This document shows, piece after piece, positions 1 to 9,391 of a stretch of 64,000 nt of DNA. The notes beneath the pieces are model-generated. The model worked only from the letters and a program-made list of their open reading frames with translations, ran no database searches and was not told the origin of the DNA. The translations under genes and the position numbers were made by a program. How positions within the stretch are numbered: position 1 is the first letter of the stretch; every line of letters begins with the position of its first letter. Source of the DNA: an uncultured Acetatifactor sp. (GTDB lineage Bacteria; Bacillota; Clostridia; Lachnospirales; Lachnospiraceae); assembly GCA_910577235.1 (NCBI GenBank), contig CAJTMX010000001.1:1-64000 (forward strand), read 5' to 3'.

Positions 1-82
1 TAGTTATTTATAAGCAGACCCCCGCCCGATAATTTTCAATTATCGCTACCAAACCCCAAAAAATAAAAAATTTTTCGGCAGC

Positions 83-127
83 CCCCTTTACCTAACGGCT
101 AATTAGGTGAAGGGGTTTTCTTTTGTT
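83..127 (+). terminator. Rho-independent terminator at the start of the window
   Basis: A 13-bp stem (83-95 with 103-115, one G-T wobble) with a 7-nt loop is followed by two T-runs broken by one C. It probably ends a transcript that enters from the left of the window, from genes not seen here. Confidence 0.85.
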
Positions 128-705
128 CTTACGGAGGACACCTGATTTACTGCACTTTGACAACTTCATATCTGTGTGTCAGGCACACATCCGGCCGGCC
201 GGAGAGCCGGAAAGCACCAGTCAGGATACGCCATGCGGAAGAATGCCGGTCTTTGGCATTCTTTTATGTGAGACATAGAACTTCTTAGGCTGCATAATTT
301 GCAGGCTTAGAAATTCTTCCCACATTTTCCAAGCGAGAAATACCCGTGGCTGTACTGCCCGTGGTGGGGCAGGATGCGATGAAACCGGCCGGAGATAATG
401 ATACTTCCACGGCAGTGGCCCGCAAAAGCAGCGGGAAAATGCACACCCACGTTTGAGAAAGAATGTGGGCGGCTTTTATGATGCCTGCTTACCGGCAGGA
501 TGCCTGACGCACTTTTGGGTGGAATTCCACCTTATAGAGCAGTAGATACCATGGGCTGGGTGGCAGTTATTTTTGTCAGCAAAAACCAAACAGGAGCCAT
601 CCAGCCTATTCCTGTGCTGCCCTATGGCACTGGATGCTGACGGACGTTAAGATCTTTCGATTCTGCGATTTTGTTAGTATCACAAATATTCAGGAGGCGT
701 AAACG
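128..705 (+). other. Structured non-coding region upstream of the dinG-like gene
   Basis: About 580 nt with no convincing gene but many self-complementary segments. They are a 7-9 bp hairpin followed by TTTT at 239-265, a CCTGC/GCAGG hairpin near 484-499, a perfect 14-bp palindrome at 518-531, and a CATCCAG/CTGGATG pairing near 598-640. The density of pairing suggests a structured leader RNA or a regulatory region of the mobile element. I do not recognise a named RNA family. No clear promoter was found. Confidence 0.45.
239..265 (+). terminator. Hairpin with T-run, possible terminator or attenuator
   Basis: AAGAATGCC at 239-247 pairs with GGCATTCTT at 255-263 around a 7-nt loop and runs into TTTT. 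It lies inside the non-coding leader, so it could be either an attenuator of the downstream helicase gene or the end of a short RNA. Confidence 0.6.
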
Positions 706-2715
706 ATGGAGAGAAGTGCGGAAGAATTATTGATATTTATATTTGACGAGATTTTGCCCAAGCATGGCATGGCGCTGAGAATCAAGCAGAAAGAGCTTTC
801 CCTGGAGATGCTGCAGGCATTGCAGGAGGACAAGCTGGCATTATGCGAGGCGGAGGTTGGAACAGGAAAGACCCACGCCTATATCCTTGCCCTGACGGTG
901 CATAACCTGTATTCCGATAAGAAAGCGCCGACGGTCATTTCCACATCCACCATAGCATTGCAGAAAGCGTTGACGGAGGAATATATCCCGCAGATTTCCG
1001 GCATCCTGCTGGAACATCATGTGATAGACAGGCCCTTATCCTTTGTGGTGAGGAAAGGGAAAAAGCATTATGCCTGTGACTCCAGGCTGGCCATATATGA
1101 GGCATCCATTAAAAATTTGAAAAGGGAAACGGATGCAGGGCTGCTCCTGGAGCTGGCAAAGCTGCGGGGGCAGGAGGATGACAGGATTGATCTGGATGAT
1201 ACGGCTTTGACGCCCTATGTAAAAGCCAGGATTAATGTATTCCGGTGCAGCAGTTCATGCCCTGTGCGGCGCTTATGCCGGTATATGGAATTTCAGAAAC
1301 GGTGCATGACGGAAAACTATGATTTCCAGATCACGAACCACAATTATGTGCTGGCTGACCTGATCGGGCGGAAACAGGGGAAGAAACCGCTTTTCCCGGT
1401 TTATGGGGCAGTGGTGCTGGATGAGGCGCACAAACTGCTGGATGCAGCCAGACAGATGTACAGCACAGTATGGGAGGAACAGGATGCGGAGCTGATTGCA
1501 AAACTGAGCATGGTAAGCGGCAGGAGGATTAAAACAGATGAGCTGGCTGTCCTGCAGGGCAGGGCCATGGAATACAGCAGGCAGATATTTGACAGGCTTG
1601 CAGGAGAACTTTCGGGCAGCCATACTAGGGAGGGGAGCAGGGCGGAGATTGTGATCGGCCCGGTGGAAAGAGGCTATATGAAACAGCTGGCGGCGGTTTT
1701 AGGGCAGATACCTCTGGCATATCAGGAAAGCGGCGGACAGGGAATGCGGATGCAGAGCCTGAAAAAGCACTGTCAGGAACTGACGGAAAAGCTGGGAGTT
1801 TTTTTGGATAATACACATTTTATCTGCTGGATGGAAAAAGGGGAGAACGGCAGGCTTGCCCTGTGTGCGGTTCCCATGGAACTGGAGCAGTTACTGTTCG
1901 AAGATATTTGGAACAGGCCCATCCCGGCCATCATCACATCCGGCACCATGTCCGTCAGGGGAGATTTTACCCATTTTAAGAAAACCACAGGAATTTATCT
2001 GGCTGCTCCTTCAAAGATCATGGAAACCACCAAACCATCCCCTTTTGATTTCCAGAATAAGGGCCTGCTCTATATACCGGAGCGGATGCCGTTCCCCAAC
2101 ATAAGGGATGACAGGTACATACAGGCGGTCATGGAGGAAATCCTGCGGATTGTGCCAGCCACCCATGGGCATACCCTGATCCTGTTTACCTCATATTGGC
2201 TTATGGAGAGGGTGTTCTACGGACTAAAAGATAGACTATCTGTTTATCCGCTGTTCCTTATGGGCAGGGGCAGGCTAGATGTGATAAGCAGTTTCCGCAG
2301 GAGCGGGAACGGTGTATTGTTTGCCAGTGACAGCGCCGGTGAGGGGATTGATCTTGCGGGGAACATCCTCTCCAGCCTGATTATCGTCAAACTTCCATTT
2401 CCGGTGCCTGACCCGGTCATGGAATACCAGAGGACACAATACGATGACTTTGATTCATACCGCAGGGATATTATCATCCCGGAAATGCTGATAAAACTCA
2501 GGCAGTGGTTCGGCAGGGGCATCCGCAGGGAGGATGACACGGCGGTATTTTCCATCCTGGACAGCAGGGCATCCCTGCGGGGGCGGTACAGGGTGGAGAT
2601 ACTGGATACGCTGCCTGCAATGCCAGTCACGGACAGGCTTTCTGATGTGGCGGATTTTATCATAAGGAAGAAAGCGGACGGTTATTTTATGGATAATGAG
2701 AGGAATCGGGAATGA
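706..2715 (+). CDS. dinG: DinG/XPD-family ATP-dependent DNA helicase
   Basis: A 669-residue superfamily 2 helicase expected to unwind DNA or R-loops 5' to 3'. Walker A (EVGTGKTHAY) lies near residue 47 and the DEAH box (VVLDEAHKL) near residue 236. Four cysteines between them (in FRCSSSCPVRRLC and the following QKRC) fit the iron-sulfur cluster domain of the XPD/DinG family. Motifs V and VI appear as AGEGIDLAGN and QWFGRGIRRED near the C-terminus. An AGGAGG site sits 9 nt before the ATG. Its stop overlaps the next small gene (ATGA). DinG-like helicases are common cargo of Firmicutes integrative elements, which fits the recombinases downstream. Family is sure; cellular role is inferred. Confidence 0.9.
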   Translation: MERSAEELLIFIFDEILPKHGMALRIKQKELSLEMLQALQEDKLALCEAEVGTGKTHAYILALTVHNLYSDKKAPTVISTSTIALQKALTEEYIPQISGILLEHHVIDRPLSFVVRKGKKHYACDSRLAIYEASIKNLKRETDAGLLLELAKLRGQEDDRIDLDDTALTPYVKARINVFRCSSSCPVRRLCRYMEFQKRCMTENYDFQITNHNYVLADLIGRKQGKKPLFPVYGAVVLDEAHKLLDAARQMYSTVWEEQDAELIAKLSMVSGRRIKTDELAVLQGRAMEYSRQIFDRLAGELSGSHTREGSRAEIVIGPVERGYMKQLAAVLGQIPLAYQESGGQGMRMQSLKKHCQELTEKLGVFLDNTHFICWMEKGENGRLALCAVPMELEQLLFEDIWNRPIPAIITSGTMSVRGDFTHFKKTTGIYLAAPSKIMETTKPSPFDFQNKGLLYIPERMPFPNIRDDRYIQAVMEEILRIVPATHGHTLILFTSYWLMERVFYGLKDRLSVYPLFLMGRGRLDVISSFRRSGNGVLFASDSAGEGIDLAGNILSSLIIVKLPFPVPDPVMEYQRTQYDDFDSYRRDIIIPEMLIKLRQWFGRGIRREDDTAVFSILDSRASLRGRYRVEILDTLPAMPVTDRLSDVADFIIRKKADGYFMDNERNRE

Positions 2716-2837
2716 AGATCGTGCTGATTGTGGCGGGCGCTGTAACAGGCGCCCTGCTGATTATGGTGCTGCTGGCCGGAATTGCAGTTAGCAGGGCAGG
2801 GGAATGTATGGAAACCACGGAAAATGAAAAAATGTAG
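2712..2837 (+). CDS. Small single-pass membrane protein (41 aa)
   Basis: A 41-codon reading frame starts on the ATGA that ends the helicase gene, suggesting translational coupling. The product is one hydrophobic helix (about residues 2-26: IVLIVAGAVTGALL and onward), then a short polar tail with one cysteine. No function can be assigned. The overlap and the coherent transmembrane segment argue that it is real. Confidence 0.6.
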   Translation: MKIVLIVAGAVTGALLIMVLLAGIAVSRAGECMETTENEKM

Positions 2838-2905
2838 CAGAATATCGAACAAGCAGGCTGGCATATAGTGTGATAAGCCAGCTTGTTGATTTGCGGAGAG
2901 TAGGA

Positions 2906-3148
2906 ATGGGAGATTTAGAAAAATTGAAAGCGGTAGATATTCGGACGGTGGATCGGAGTGAATTGATAGACATTATGGAATTATCGGAAGAAACAACAGA
3001 CAGCGACAAAAGCAGGCGGATGAAAACATTTATAGAGAAAGTAAAAAACCCGTACTGTTTTATGGTAGGCGATGTGATTGTGAAATCTACATTTTTAGAC
3101 GGAGTCAGTTTGAAACAGAGATTGCAGGAATTGGCAGATGGAATTTAA
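2906..3148 (+). CDS. Small conserved mobile-element protein, DUF6870-like
   Basis: An 80-residue acidic protein. I chose the ATG at 2906 because GGAG lies 6-8 nt upstream; an in-frame upstream start at 2870 is possible but has no clear ribosome site. Residues DIRTVDRSELIDI and the C-terminal part (FMVGDVIVKSTFLDG) recall short proteins that accompany conjugative elements of gut Firmicutes (DUF6870 type, from memory). No catalytic motif is visible and the function is unknown. Confidence 0.6.
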   Translation: MGDLEKLKAVDIRTVDRSELIDIMELSEETTDSDKSRRMKTFIEKVKNPYCFMVGDVIVKSTFLDGVSLKQRLQELADGI

Positions 3149-3279
3149 AATGGAAATTGCTATAAAAGTCTGGAAAAAAAGAAAGTTCTATGCTAATATA
3201 TGTATAGGACTAAATGAATAGAAATCACTTCTTATTTTATAGCAGATTGATCCGGCTAATAAAAATAAGGAGAGTTTTT

Positions 3280-4959
3280 ATGCTATCAAATAAATTTCTT
3301 AAGAAATATCTATGCGGAGCTTATCTGCGTTTATCCCATAGTGATGATGTAACAGTTGAAAATGGGGCTACTGTTCAGGGTGAAAACCTGCAGAGTAACA
3401 GTATTGCAAATCAAAGGGAATATATTCAGGATTTTTTGCAGCACAAACCAGAGATTGAAATTGTGGATTTTTACATAGACGATGGTTATAGCGGCGTAAA
3501 TTTTGAGCGTCCTGATTTTCAAAGAATGATTCAGGACATCAAGGACAACAGGATAAATTGTGTAATTGTAAAGGATCTGTCACGGTTTGGACGGAATTAT
3601 ATTGAAGTTGGAAAGTATATAGAAAGGCTTTTTCCTTTGCTGGGTGTGCGCTTTATAGCAATCAATGATAGTTACGACAGTGCAGATGACACAGCGGCAT
3701 CCAATAATATAATTGTTCCATTTAAAAATCTGATCAATGATGCCTATTGCCGTGATATATCAATCAAAATAAGAAGTCACCTGGAAGTAAAGCGGAAACG
3801 TGGAGAATTTATCGGCGCATTTACGGTTTATGGATATATGCGCGGGGCAGATAAAAACAAGTTGATAGTTGACTCTTATGCGGCAGGAATTGTCAAAGAG
3901 ATTTTCCGTATGAAGATGGACGGAATGAGCCAGCAGGCAATCGCTGATGAATTGAACAGGATGGGGGTGCTTTCTCCGGCAGAATATAAGAAAGAGCAGG
4001 GAAGCGGATATAAAGCGGTGTTCCAGACCCATAGCAAAGCCAAATGGTCTGCAATGGCAGTGATGCGTATCCTGACAAATGAAATATATACTGGGACGCT
4101 GATTCAAGGAAAGGAAAGCTCCCCCAATTATAAGGTCAAGGTGCGGCAGAAGAAGCCCAAGGAAGAATGGAACCGGGTGGAAAATGCACATGAGGCAATT
4201 ATCAGCAAAGCTGATTTTGAGGTTATTTCAGACATTCTGCAAAAAGATACACGAGTCTCAGTAGGTAAAAGCCAGGTTTCCCTATACTCTGGTTTCCTGG
4301 TCTGTGCAGATTGCGGATGCAGTATAGTCAGGAAAAAAGCGTGTAGCGGTTCAATGGAATATATCTATTATGTCTGCTCTGGTAATAGAAAGAATAAGGA
4401 AGTGTGCAGTAATCACAGAATCAGTGAAAATGCCTTAAATCTTGCCGTGACAAAAACTTTGCGGCTGCATTTAAAGTATCTGCTTGATTTGCAGGAGAGC
4501 ATCCAGTATATACGGGAGTCATCCAGCCATTCGGATAAAGTAGAAGTGCTGGTTTTGCAGCTCGGAAAAAGGAAAGAAGAAATCGAAAAACACAAACGCT
4601 TAAAGCTGGAATGTTATGAGGATTATAAAAACGGGCTTATCTCGCAGGAAGAATATCTGTTGTTCAAGCAGGGATTAGAAAACAGGATAGAAGAAACCCA
4701 AAAAGCAGTTACAGAATTGGGAAAGAAAAAGCGGTTGCTGTTAGATGGCAGATATGAGAGAGAAAGCTGGCTGGAGGAACTTCTGACAAACAAGGATTTT
4801 GAAATAAAGCGTTCTATTCTGGTTCGATTTATCAGCAGAATATTTATATATGAAGATCACAGGATAGAGATTATTTTCCGCTACCAGGATGAAATCAGGC
4901 AGTTGGCTGAATTGGTAAAAGAGATAAAGCAGGATATGAGTCTTGGGGAGGTGGTCTGA
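3280..4959 (+). CDS. Large serine recombinase 1 of 3
   Basis: A 559-residue site-specific recombinase of the TndX/TnpX type. The resolvase domain starts with GAYLRLS, whose serine (residue 19) is the expected nucleophile, and contains VKDLSRFGRNYIEVG. A recombinase domain, a zinc ribbon (VCADCGCS, later YYVC and VCSNH) and a C-terminal coiled coil follow. The start at 3280 is preferred over 3214 because AAGGAGA lies 6 nt before it. The stop overlaps the ATG of the second recombinase (TGATG), so all three genes are probably translated together. It should excise or insert the element together with its neighbours; which of the three acts where cannot be told. Confidence 0.93.
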   Translation: MLSNKFLKKYLCGAYLRLSHSDDVTVENGATVQGENLQSNSIANQREYIQDFLQHKPEIEIVDFYIDDGYSGVNFERPDFQRMIQDIKDNRINCVIVKDLSRFGRNYIEVGKYIERLFPLLGVRFIAINDSYDSADDTAASNNIIVPFKNLINDAYCRDISIKIRSHLEVKRKRGEFIGAFTVYGYMRGADKNKLIVDSYAAGIVKEIFRMKMDGMSQQAIADELNRMGVLSPAEYKKEQGSGYKAVFQTHSKAKWSAMAVMRILTNEIYTGTLIQGKESSPNYKVKVRQKKPKEEWNRVENAHEAIISKADFEVISDILQKDTRVSVGKSQVSLYSGFLVCADCGCSIVRKKACSGSMEYIYYVCSGNRKNKEVCSNHRISENALNLAVTKTLRLHLKYLLDLQESIQYIRESSSHSDKVEVLVLQLGKRKEEIEKHKRLKLECYEDYKNGLISQEEYLLFKQGLENRIEETQKAVTELGKKKRLLLDGRYERESWLEELLTNKDFEIKRSILVRFISRIFIYEDHRIEIIFRYQDEIRQLAELVKEIKQDMSLGEVV

Positions 4960-6719
4960 TGGCGCGAAAAGTCAGAAACTATCCGGTTCCCAGAGAAAAA
5001 CTGCAGGAAAGCAGAATGCCGGAGCAGGCGGTCAAAGCAAATATACAGGAGTTTTCTGTGGGGCTGTACATCCGGCTGTCAAAAGAAGACAGCGGAAAAA
5101 ATAATCAGAATACAGTAGAGAATCAGCAAAAGCTATTGGAAGATTATGTGAAAGATAAACCGGATATGAAAGTGTATGAGGTTTATATAGACAACGGCTT
5201 TAGCGGTACAAATTTTGAGCGGCCAGCATTCAAAAAGATGATGGAGGATGTGAAACGTGGCAGAATAAACTGTATCATTGTAAAAGATCTGTCACGTTTT
5301 GGGCGCAGTTATCTGGAAACAGGAAACTACCTGGAAAAGATATTTCCTTTTTTAAAGGTTCGATTTATTTCTGTTACAGACCATTTTGATACTTTTGCGG
5401 CATCTTCAGAAAATGGAGGAGCATTATCCAAAGGAATAGAGATTCCGCTGAAGAATATCATAAATGAGGTTTATGCAAAGGATATTTCCAGAAAAGTGGG
5501 TTCCGCCATAGAACTCAAAAAGAAGGAGGGCAGATATGGCGGTGGGGTTGCTCCCTATGGGTATGTGAAATCAAAAGCGGAGAAAGGCCGGTATGAAATT
5601 GACAGGGAAGCAGCCGAAATAGTGCGTTATATCTTTGGATTGAGGTCACAGGGGTATGGGTATTGCAGTATTGTAAAAATGTTGAATGAAAAAGGGATAA
5701 AGTCACCCAGCGCATACCGCTATGAAAAGGGGATTGTTAAGAATGAGCGGATGAGGGGGACATTATGGAAAATCTATGCAATAGAGGATATGCTGCGTGA
5801 TGAAGTATATCTTGGAAATATGGTCAGGGGAAAGACGCATTCTGCTATGCACAGGGGAGAAAAGCGGCATCGTGTGCCCAGGTCAGAATGGACGATTGTT
5901 GAGGGAACCCATGAGCCTATTATCTCTAAAGAACTTTTTGATGCGGTACAAGCAGTGAATGAAATGAAAACACAGGAACATAAAGAACGGCTGGAGAAAG
6001 CAACAGAACATCCAAAGCGTGACAATCTGCTGAAAGGGAAGATTTTTTGTGGGGACTGTGGTATTACCATGGGATATACGGTCAGCGGGCAAGATTCCAT
6101 GAGTTATTATTGTCCTAATTATAAAGAAAACGGAGCTATAGGCTGTGTAAAAAAGCGTATCAGTGCTAAAAAACTGGAAAAAGCATTGACAGCGGTCATA
6201 CAAACGCATCTAAAGATGTTCATGGAGAATAAGACGGCAATCCAATTAAAGAACAGTGATGCCGAAACGGAAAAAAAGCGGGAGGCACTCGAACAGGAGA
6301 TAACGGAGTTAGGGAAAAAGAAAATACAGTGCCAGCAGAAAATCAGCAGCCTTTATCTGGACCATAAGGAAAAATTGCTTTCAGTTCAGGAATATTTCAT
6401 GTTAAAGGATAAATATCAGGTTGAGTTGGCAGAGATTGAGGCGGACTGCAAAGAAAAAGAACAACTTTTTAACGAAATGCAGAAAGAATACGGCGATAAC
6501 ATGGAATTGGCTCATGTGGCAGAACGGTGTGCCAGACAGATGACAATTTCCAGAGAAATGGTAGATTCCCTGATAGAGCGGGTGGAAGTGTATGCTGAAG
6601 GGCGTATTCAGGTTGTATTTCGTTTTGCGGATGAGTACCAGAGAGTACAATATTTAAGGGAGAAGTCAACCGTAAGTATGGAAAGAAATACCTATCTGGA
6701 ACAGGAGGCGGAGGAATGA
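4959..6719 (+). CDS. Large serine recombinase 2 of 3
   Basis: A 586-residue serine recombinase with an N-terminal extension of about 33 residues before the catalytic motif GLYIRLS (serine 41). The helix motif VKDLSRFGRSYLETG, the zinc ribbon (IFCGDCG, later YYC and GC) and a long coiled coil are all present, so it looks active. It starts one base inside the stop of recombinase 1 and overlaps recombinase 3 by 4 nt. The family acts by double-strand cleavage with 2-bp staggered cuts and strand exchange between att sites. Confidence 0.93.
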   Translation: MARKVRNYPVPREKLQESRMPEQAVKANIQEFSVGLYIRLSKEDSGKNNQNTVENQQKLLEDYVKDKPDMKVYEVYIDNGFSGTNFERPAFKKMMEDVKRGRINCIIVKDLSRFGRSYLETGNYLEKIFPFLKVRFISVTDHFDTFAASSENGGALSKGIEIPLKNIINEVYAKDISRKVGSAIELKKKEGRYGGGVAPYGYVKSKAEKGRYEIDREAAEIVRYIFGLRSQGYGYCSIVKMLNEKGIKSPSAYRYEKGIVKNERMRGTLWKIYAIEDMLRDEVYLGNMVRGKTHSAMHRGEKRHRVPRSEWTIVEGTHEPIISKELFDAVQAVNEMKTQEHKERLEKATEHPKRDNLLKGKIFCGDCGITMGYTVSGQDSMSYYCPNYKENGAIGCVKKRISAKKLEKALTAVIQTHLKMFMENKTAIQLKNSDAETEKKREALEQEITELGKKKIQCQQKISSLYLDHKEKLLSVQEYFMLKDKYQVELAEIEADCKEKEQLFNEMQKEYGDNMELAHVAERCARQMTISREMVDSLIERVEVYAEGRIQVVFRFADEYQRVQYLREKSTVSMERNTYLEQEAEE

Positions 6720-8275
6720 AGAAGTATGTGCTTGCAGAATATATCCGGCTTTCTATGGAGGATTTAGATTTATATGATTCTGATGAAAAAGCGGAAAGCG
6801 TAAGTATCAGTAACCAGAGAAGTTTTATCCGAACTTTTGTAGATCAGAAAGAAGAATTCAAAAGAGCGGAAGTCAGGGAATTTGTAGATGACGGCTATTC
6901 TGGTACTAATTTTGACAGACCGGCAATAAAGGAATTGCTTGGTTTATGCAGACAAGGTGAGATAGATTGCATTATTGTAAAGGATTTATCCCGTTTTGGA
7001 CGGAACTACCTGGAAGTAGGAGATTATCTGGAACAGATTTTTCCCTTTTTGGGTGTTCGCTTTATTAGCATTAATGACGGGTTTGACAGCAAAGACTTTT
7101 CAGGACAGACGGGTGGGATAGACATTGCTTTCAAGAACTTTATCTATGAGATGTATAGCAGAGATCTGTCCGACAAGGTAAAGAGCGGCGTCACAACCTG
7201 CATGAAACGTGGAGAGTATTATGCTGGTTGTATTGTGTATGGCTATCAAAAGTCGTCAGACGGCAAACGAATGGAAATTGATCGGGAAGCAGCAGTTACA
7301 ATCCGGCGGATTTTTCAGGAGATGGCAGAGGGAAAAAGCGCAAAGGTTTTGGCAACAGAGCTAAATGCGGAGGGAGTACCCACCCGGCTGACCTACAAGC
7401 AGGCAAAAGGGGAACAGCTTAACAGGCATTATAAAGCGGACATATGGAATCGTAACAAGATACATTCCATTGTTCATAATCGGGTTTATCAGGGGGACAT
7501 GGTGTATCGGAAAGCTATACGCACGAAAGTGGGATGTAATCGAAAGGTGCGGCAGCCAGAAGAAAGCTGGATCATAATACCGGATCACCACGAGGGCATT
7601 GTTAGCCAGGAACTTTTCAAAAGAGCGAATGACAGCATCAGAAAGGGAAAGACAGCGGACTATGACCGCTCGGCTGTCCGCCGCGGGATTGTCTTTTGCG
7701 GATGTTGTGGAAATCGGCTGGAACTGCGGAAAACCAAGCATCCCTATTATCTGTGTAAGCGCAGAAATTTGTTAAATGATGTAAAATGTAATGATCTTTA
7801 TGTGGAAAAGGGGCTGATTGAGCAGAGCATATGGAGTATCTGGCAGGAACATTGCAGACTATTTGAAACAATATCCTTTTCGCAGTTCTTTGAAAAGCGG
7901 CAGGGTGAGCTGAAAAGACGGGAAGATACGTTAAAACAGCAATTAGTGCGTCTGCCTGCTGAGAAAATCAATTTGTATGAACGATTTCGCTCTGGTGCGG
8001 TAAGACAGGATGTGTTTTTAAAGGAAAAAGCATTGCTGAACCAGCAGGAAGAAGTGGCAAGAACAGAGCTGGAGGGTGTTTTGGAGGAAATGGATGCCCA
8101 GGAGAAAAAGCGGAAAAGCTATCGCAGTATAGTTGATCTCATGGAAAGGCATAAGCAGGATGAGACATTTACGGAAGAATTTATGAGGGAGATGGTGGAT
8201 AAAGTCATAGTATATGAAGATAGGCGGATAGAGATTGTCTGGAAGTATGGGGAAGAATTTGAGAAAATAAGGTAG
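6716..8275 (+). CDS. Large serine recombinase 3 of 3
   Basis: A 519-residue serine recombinase with catalytic motif AEYIRLS (serine 13), VKDLSRFGRNYLEVG, a zinc ribbon (VFCGCCG, YYLCKRR, KCND) and a coiled-coil tail. It overlaps recombinase 2 by ATGA. The three proteins share domain order but differ clearly in sequence, so they are diverged paralogues rather than a recent triplication. After this gene base composition becomes markedly AT-rich, marking the start of the cargo genes. Confidence 0.93.
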   Translation: MKKYVLAEYIRLSMEDLDLYDSDEKAESVSISNQRSFIRTFVDQKEEFKRAEVREFVDDGYSGTNFDRPAIKELLGLCRQGEIDCIIVKDLSRFGRNYLEVGDYLEQIFPFLGVRFISINDGFDSKDFSGQTGGIDIAFKNFIYEMYSRDLSDKVKSGVTTCMKRGEYYAGCIVYGYQKSSDGKRMEIDREAAVTIRRIFQEMAEGKSAKVLATELNAEGVPTRLTYKQAKGEQLNRHYKADIWNRNKIHSIVHNRVYQGDMVYRKAIRTKVGCNRKVRQPEESWIIIPDHHEGIVSQELFKRANDSIRKGKTADYDRSAVRRGIVFCGCCGNRLELRKTKHPYYLCKRRNLLNDVKCNDLYVEKGLIEQSIWSIWQEHCRLFETISFSQFFEKRQGELKRREDTLKQQLVRLPAEKINLYERFRSGAVRQDVFLKEKALLNQQEEVARTELEGVLEEMDAQEKKRKSYRSIVDLMERHKQDETFTEEFMREMVDKVIVYEDRRIEIVWKYGEEFEKIR

Positions 8276-8352
8276 GAATGTTAAAAGAGGAAGCAAAAGT
8301 GATAAAAAGGCTTTCTCTTTTTGATATAATACAGCCATAGATAATTTTAGGG

Positions 8353-8381
8353 GTGTCAGTATAAGAAAAATAGTGTATAAT
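8353..8381 (+). promoter_or_regulatory. Promoter for the nuclease/ATPase cargo genes
   Basis: GTGTCA (8353-8358, 4 of 6 consensus), a 17-nt spacer and a perfect TATAAT (8376-8381) lie 36 nt before the nuclease start. GGAGGA at 8404-8409 is the ribosome site. A second TATAAT at 8325-8330 lacks a good -35 box. The cargo therefore appears to have its own transcription start, separate from the recombinases. Confidence 0.65.
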
Positions 8382-8417
8382 ACAAGTATATTTTTCTGAC
8401 AATGGAGGAATTGAATT

Positions 8418-9275
8418 ATGGCGCAGATGGCATATGTTGAGAAAGATTACTTCGAGAGACTTTTTGATATGCAAACAGGTTATGTTCTCGACTTTACAAA
8501 CTATACATATCAAAGATTTATTGCTGATACAATTCATATTGATGTCTATAAAAAGTACCATAATTTATCTAAAGCAAAAATATTAAGGGCAATTATGGAT
8601 GAGAGTGATAATGTTACAGTTGGCAAACTGCTTTTGAGCCTAATGCAATATATGCAGGCAAGAGGACTTGTGACAGAAGAAAAAAAGGAAATTTTTCAGA
8701 AATGCTCTGAAATAGGTTATCGGTTAATCGGAAAGAAAGTTTCTCCAAAATCAGCTAGTAAAATTCCAGAAGTGCCTAAAGTCGAATTTGATTTTGAGGG
8801 GTATCTTAAAGAATTAAAAGACTTGGCAGATTATCATGATAATCCACAAGCCCGGGGCTATCAATTTGAAAGGTATTTAAATAAGTTGTTTAGGGCTTGT
8901 GCATTAGAACCAAGAGATAGTTTTAGAATCAAGGGAGAACAAATAGATGGCAGTTTTGTTTTAAAAAACGATATATATTTGTTAGAAGCGAAGTGGACGA
9001 ATAAACAAACTGAAAAGAATGATTTAGTGGTCTTTAATGAAAAAGTATCTTCAAAATCTGGTTTTACTAGGGGACTATTTATTAGCTTTGCTGGCTATAG
9101 CAATGATGCTGTCGAGACATTTTGCAATGGCAGAAAGGTAAATATCGTGCTAATGACTGTACAGGAATTGGCAATGGCGTTGGCAAAACAAATGAATATT
9201 TCGCAGGTTATTTGGAATAAGGTTCGAGCATTGGCGGAAGAAGGGAATTATAATAAATTGATAATTGAGATGTGA
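8418..9275 (+). CDS. PD-(D/E)xK (Mrr-like) endonuclease with AbiJ-like N-terminal domain
   Basis: A 285-residue protein, gene 1 of the cargo. The C-terminal half holds a restriction-endonuclease core: QFERYLNKLF (149-158), then D177 in EQIDG and E190-A-K192 in LLEAKW, the PD-(D/E)xK pattern of Mrr-type nucleases. The N-terminal 100 residues (YKKYHNLSKAKILRAIMD, then VGKLLLSLMQY) recall the helical N-terminal domains of AbiJ-type abortive-infection proteins; that part is inference from memory. GGAGGA precedes the ATG. It likely cleaves DNA under control of the ATPase encoded next. Confidence 0.75.
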   Translation: MAQMAYVEKDYFERLFDMQTGYVLDFTNYTYQRFIADTIHIDVYKKYHNLSKAKILRAIMDESDNVTVGKLLLSLMQYMQARGLVTEEKKEIFQKCSEIGYRLIGKKVSPKSASKIPEVPKVEFDFEGYLKELKDLADYHDNPQARGYQFERYLNKLFRACALEPRDSFRIKGEQIDGSFVLKNDIYLLEAKWTNKQTEKNDLVVFNEKVSSKSGFTRGLFISFAGYSNDAVETFCNGRKVNIVLMTVQELAMALAKQMNISQVIWNKVRALAEEGNYNKLIIEM

Positions 9276-9391
9276 ACGGTAGCAGCGTTGAAAAATGTAA
9301 TATAGGAATAGACTTTGAATTGTTTGATTCTGGCATTTTAAAAGTACATTTTGGTTTACACGATAGGAATGTGGTTTAGAGAGGTGCTATA

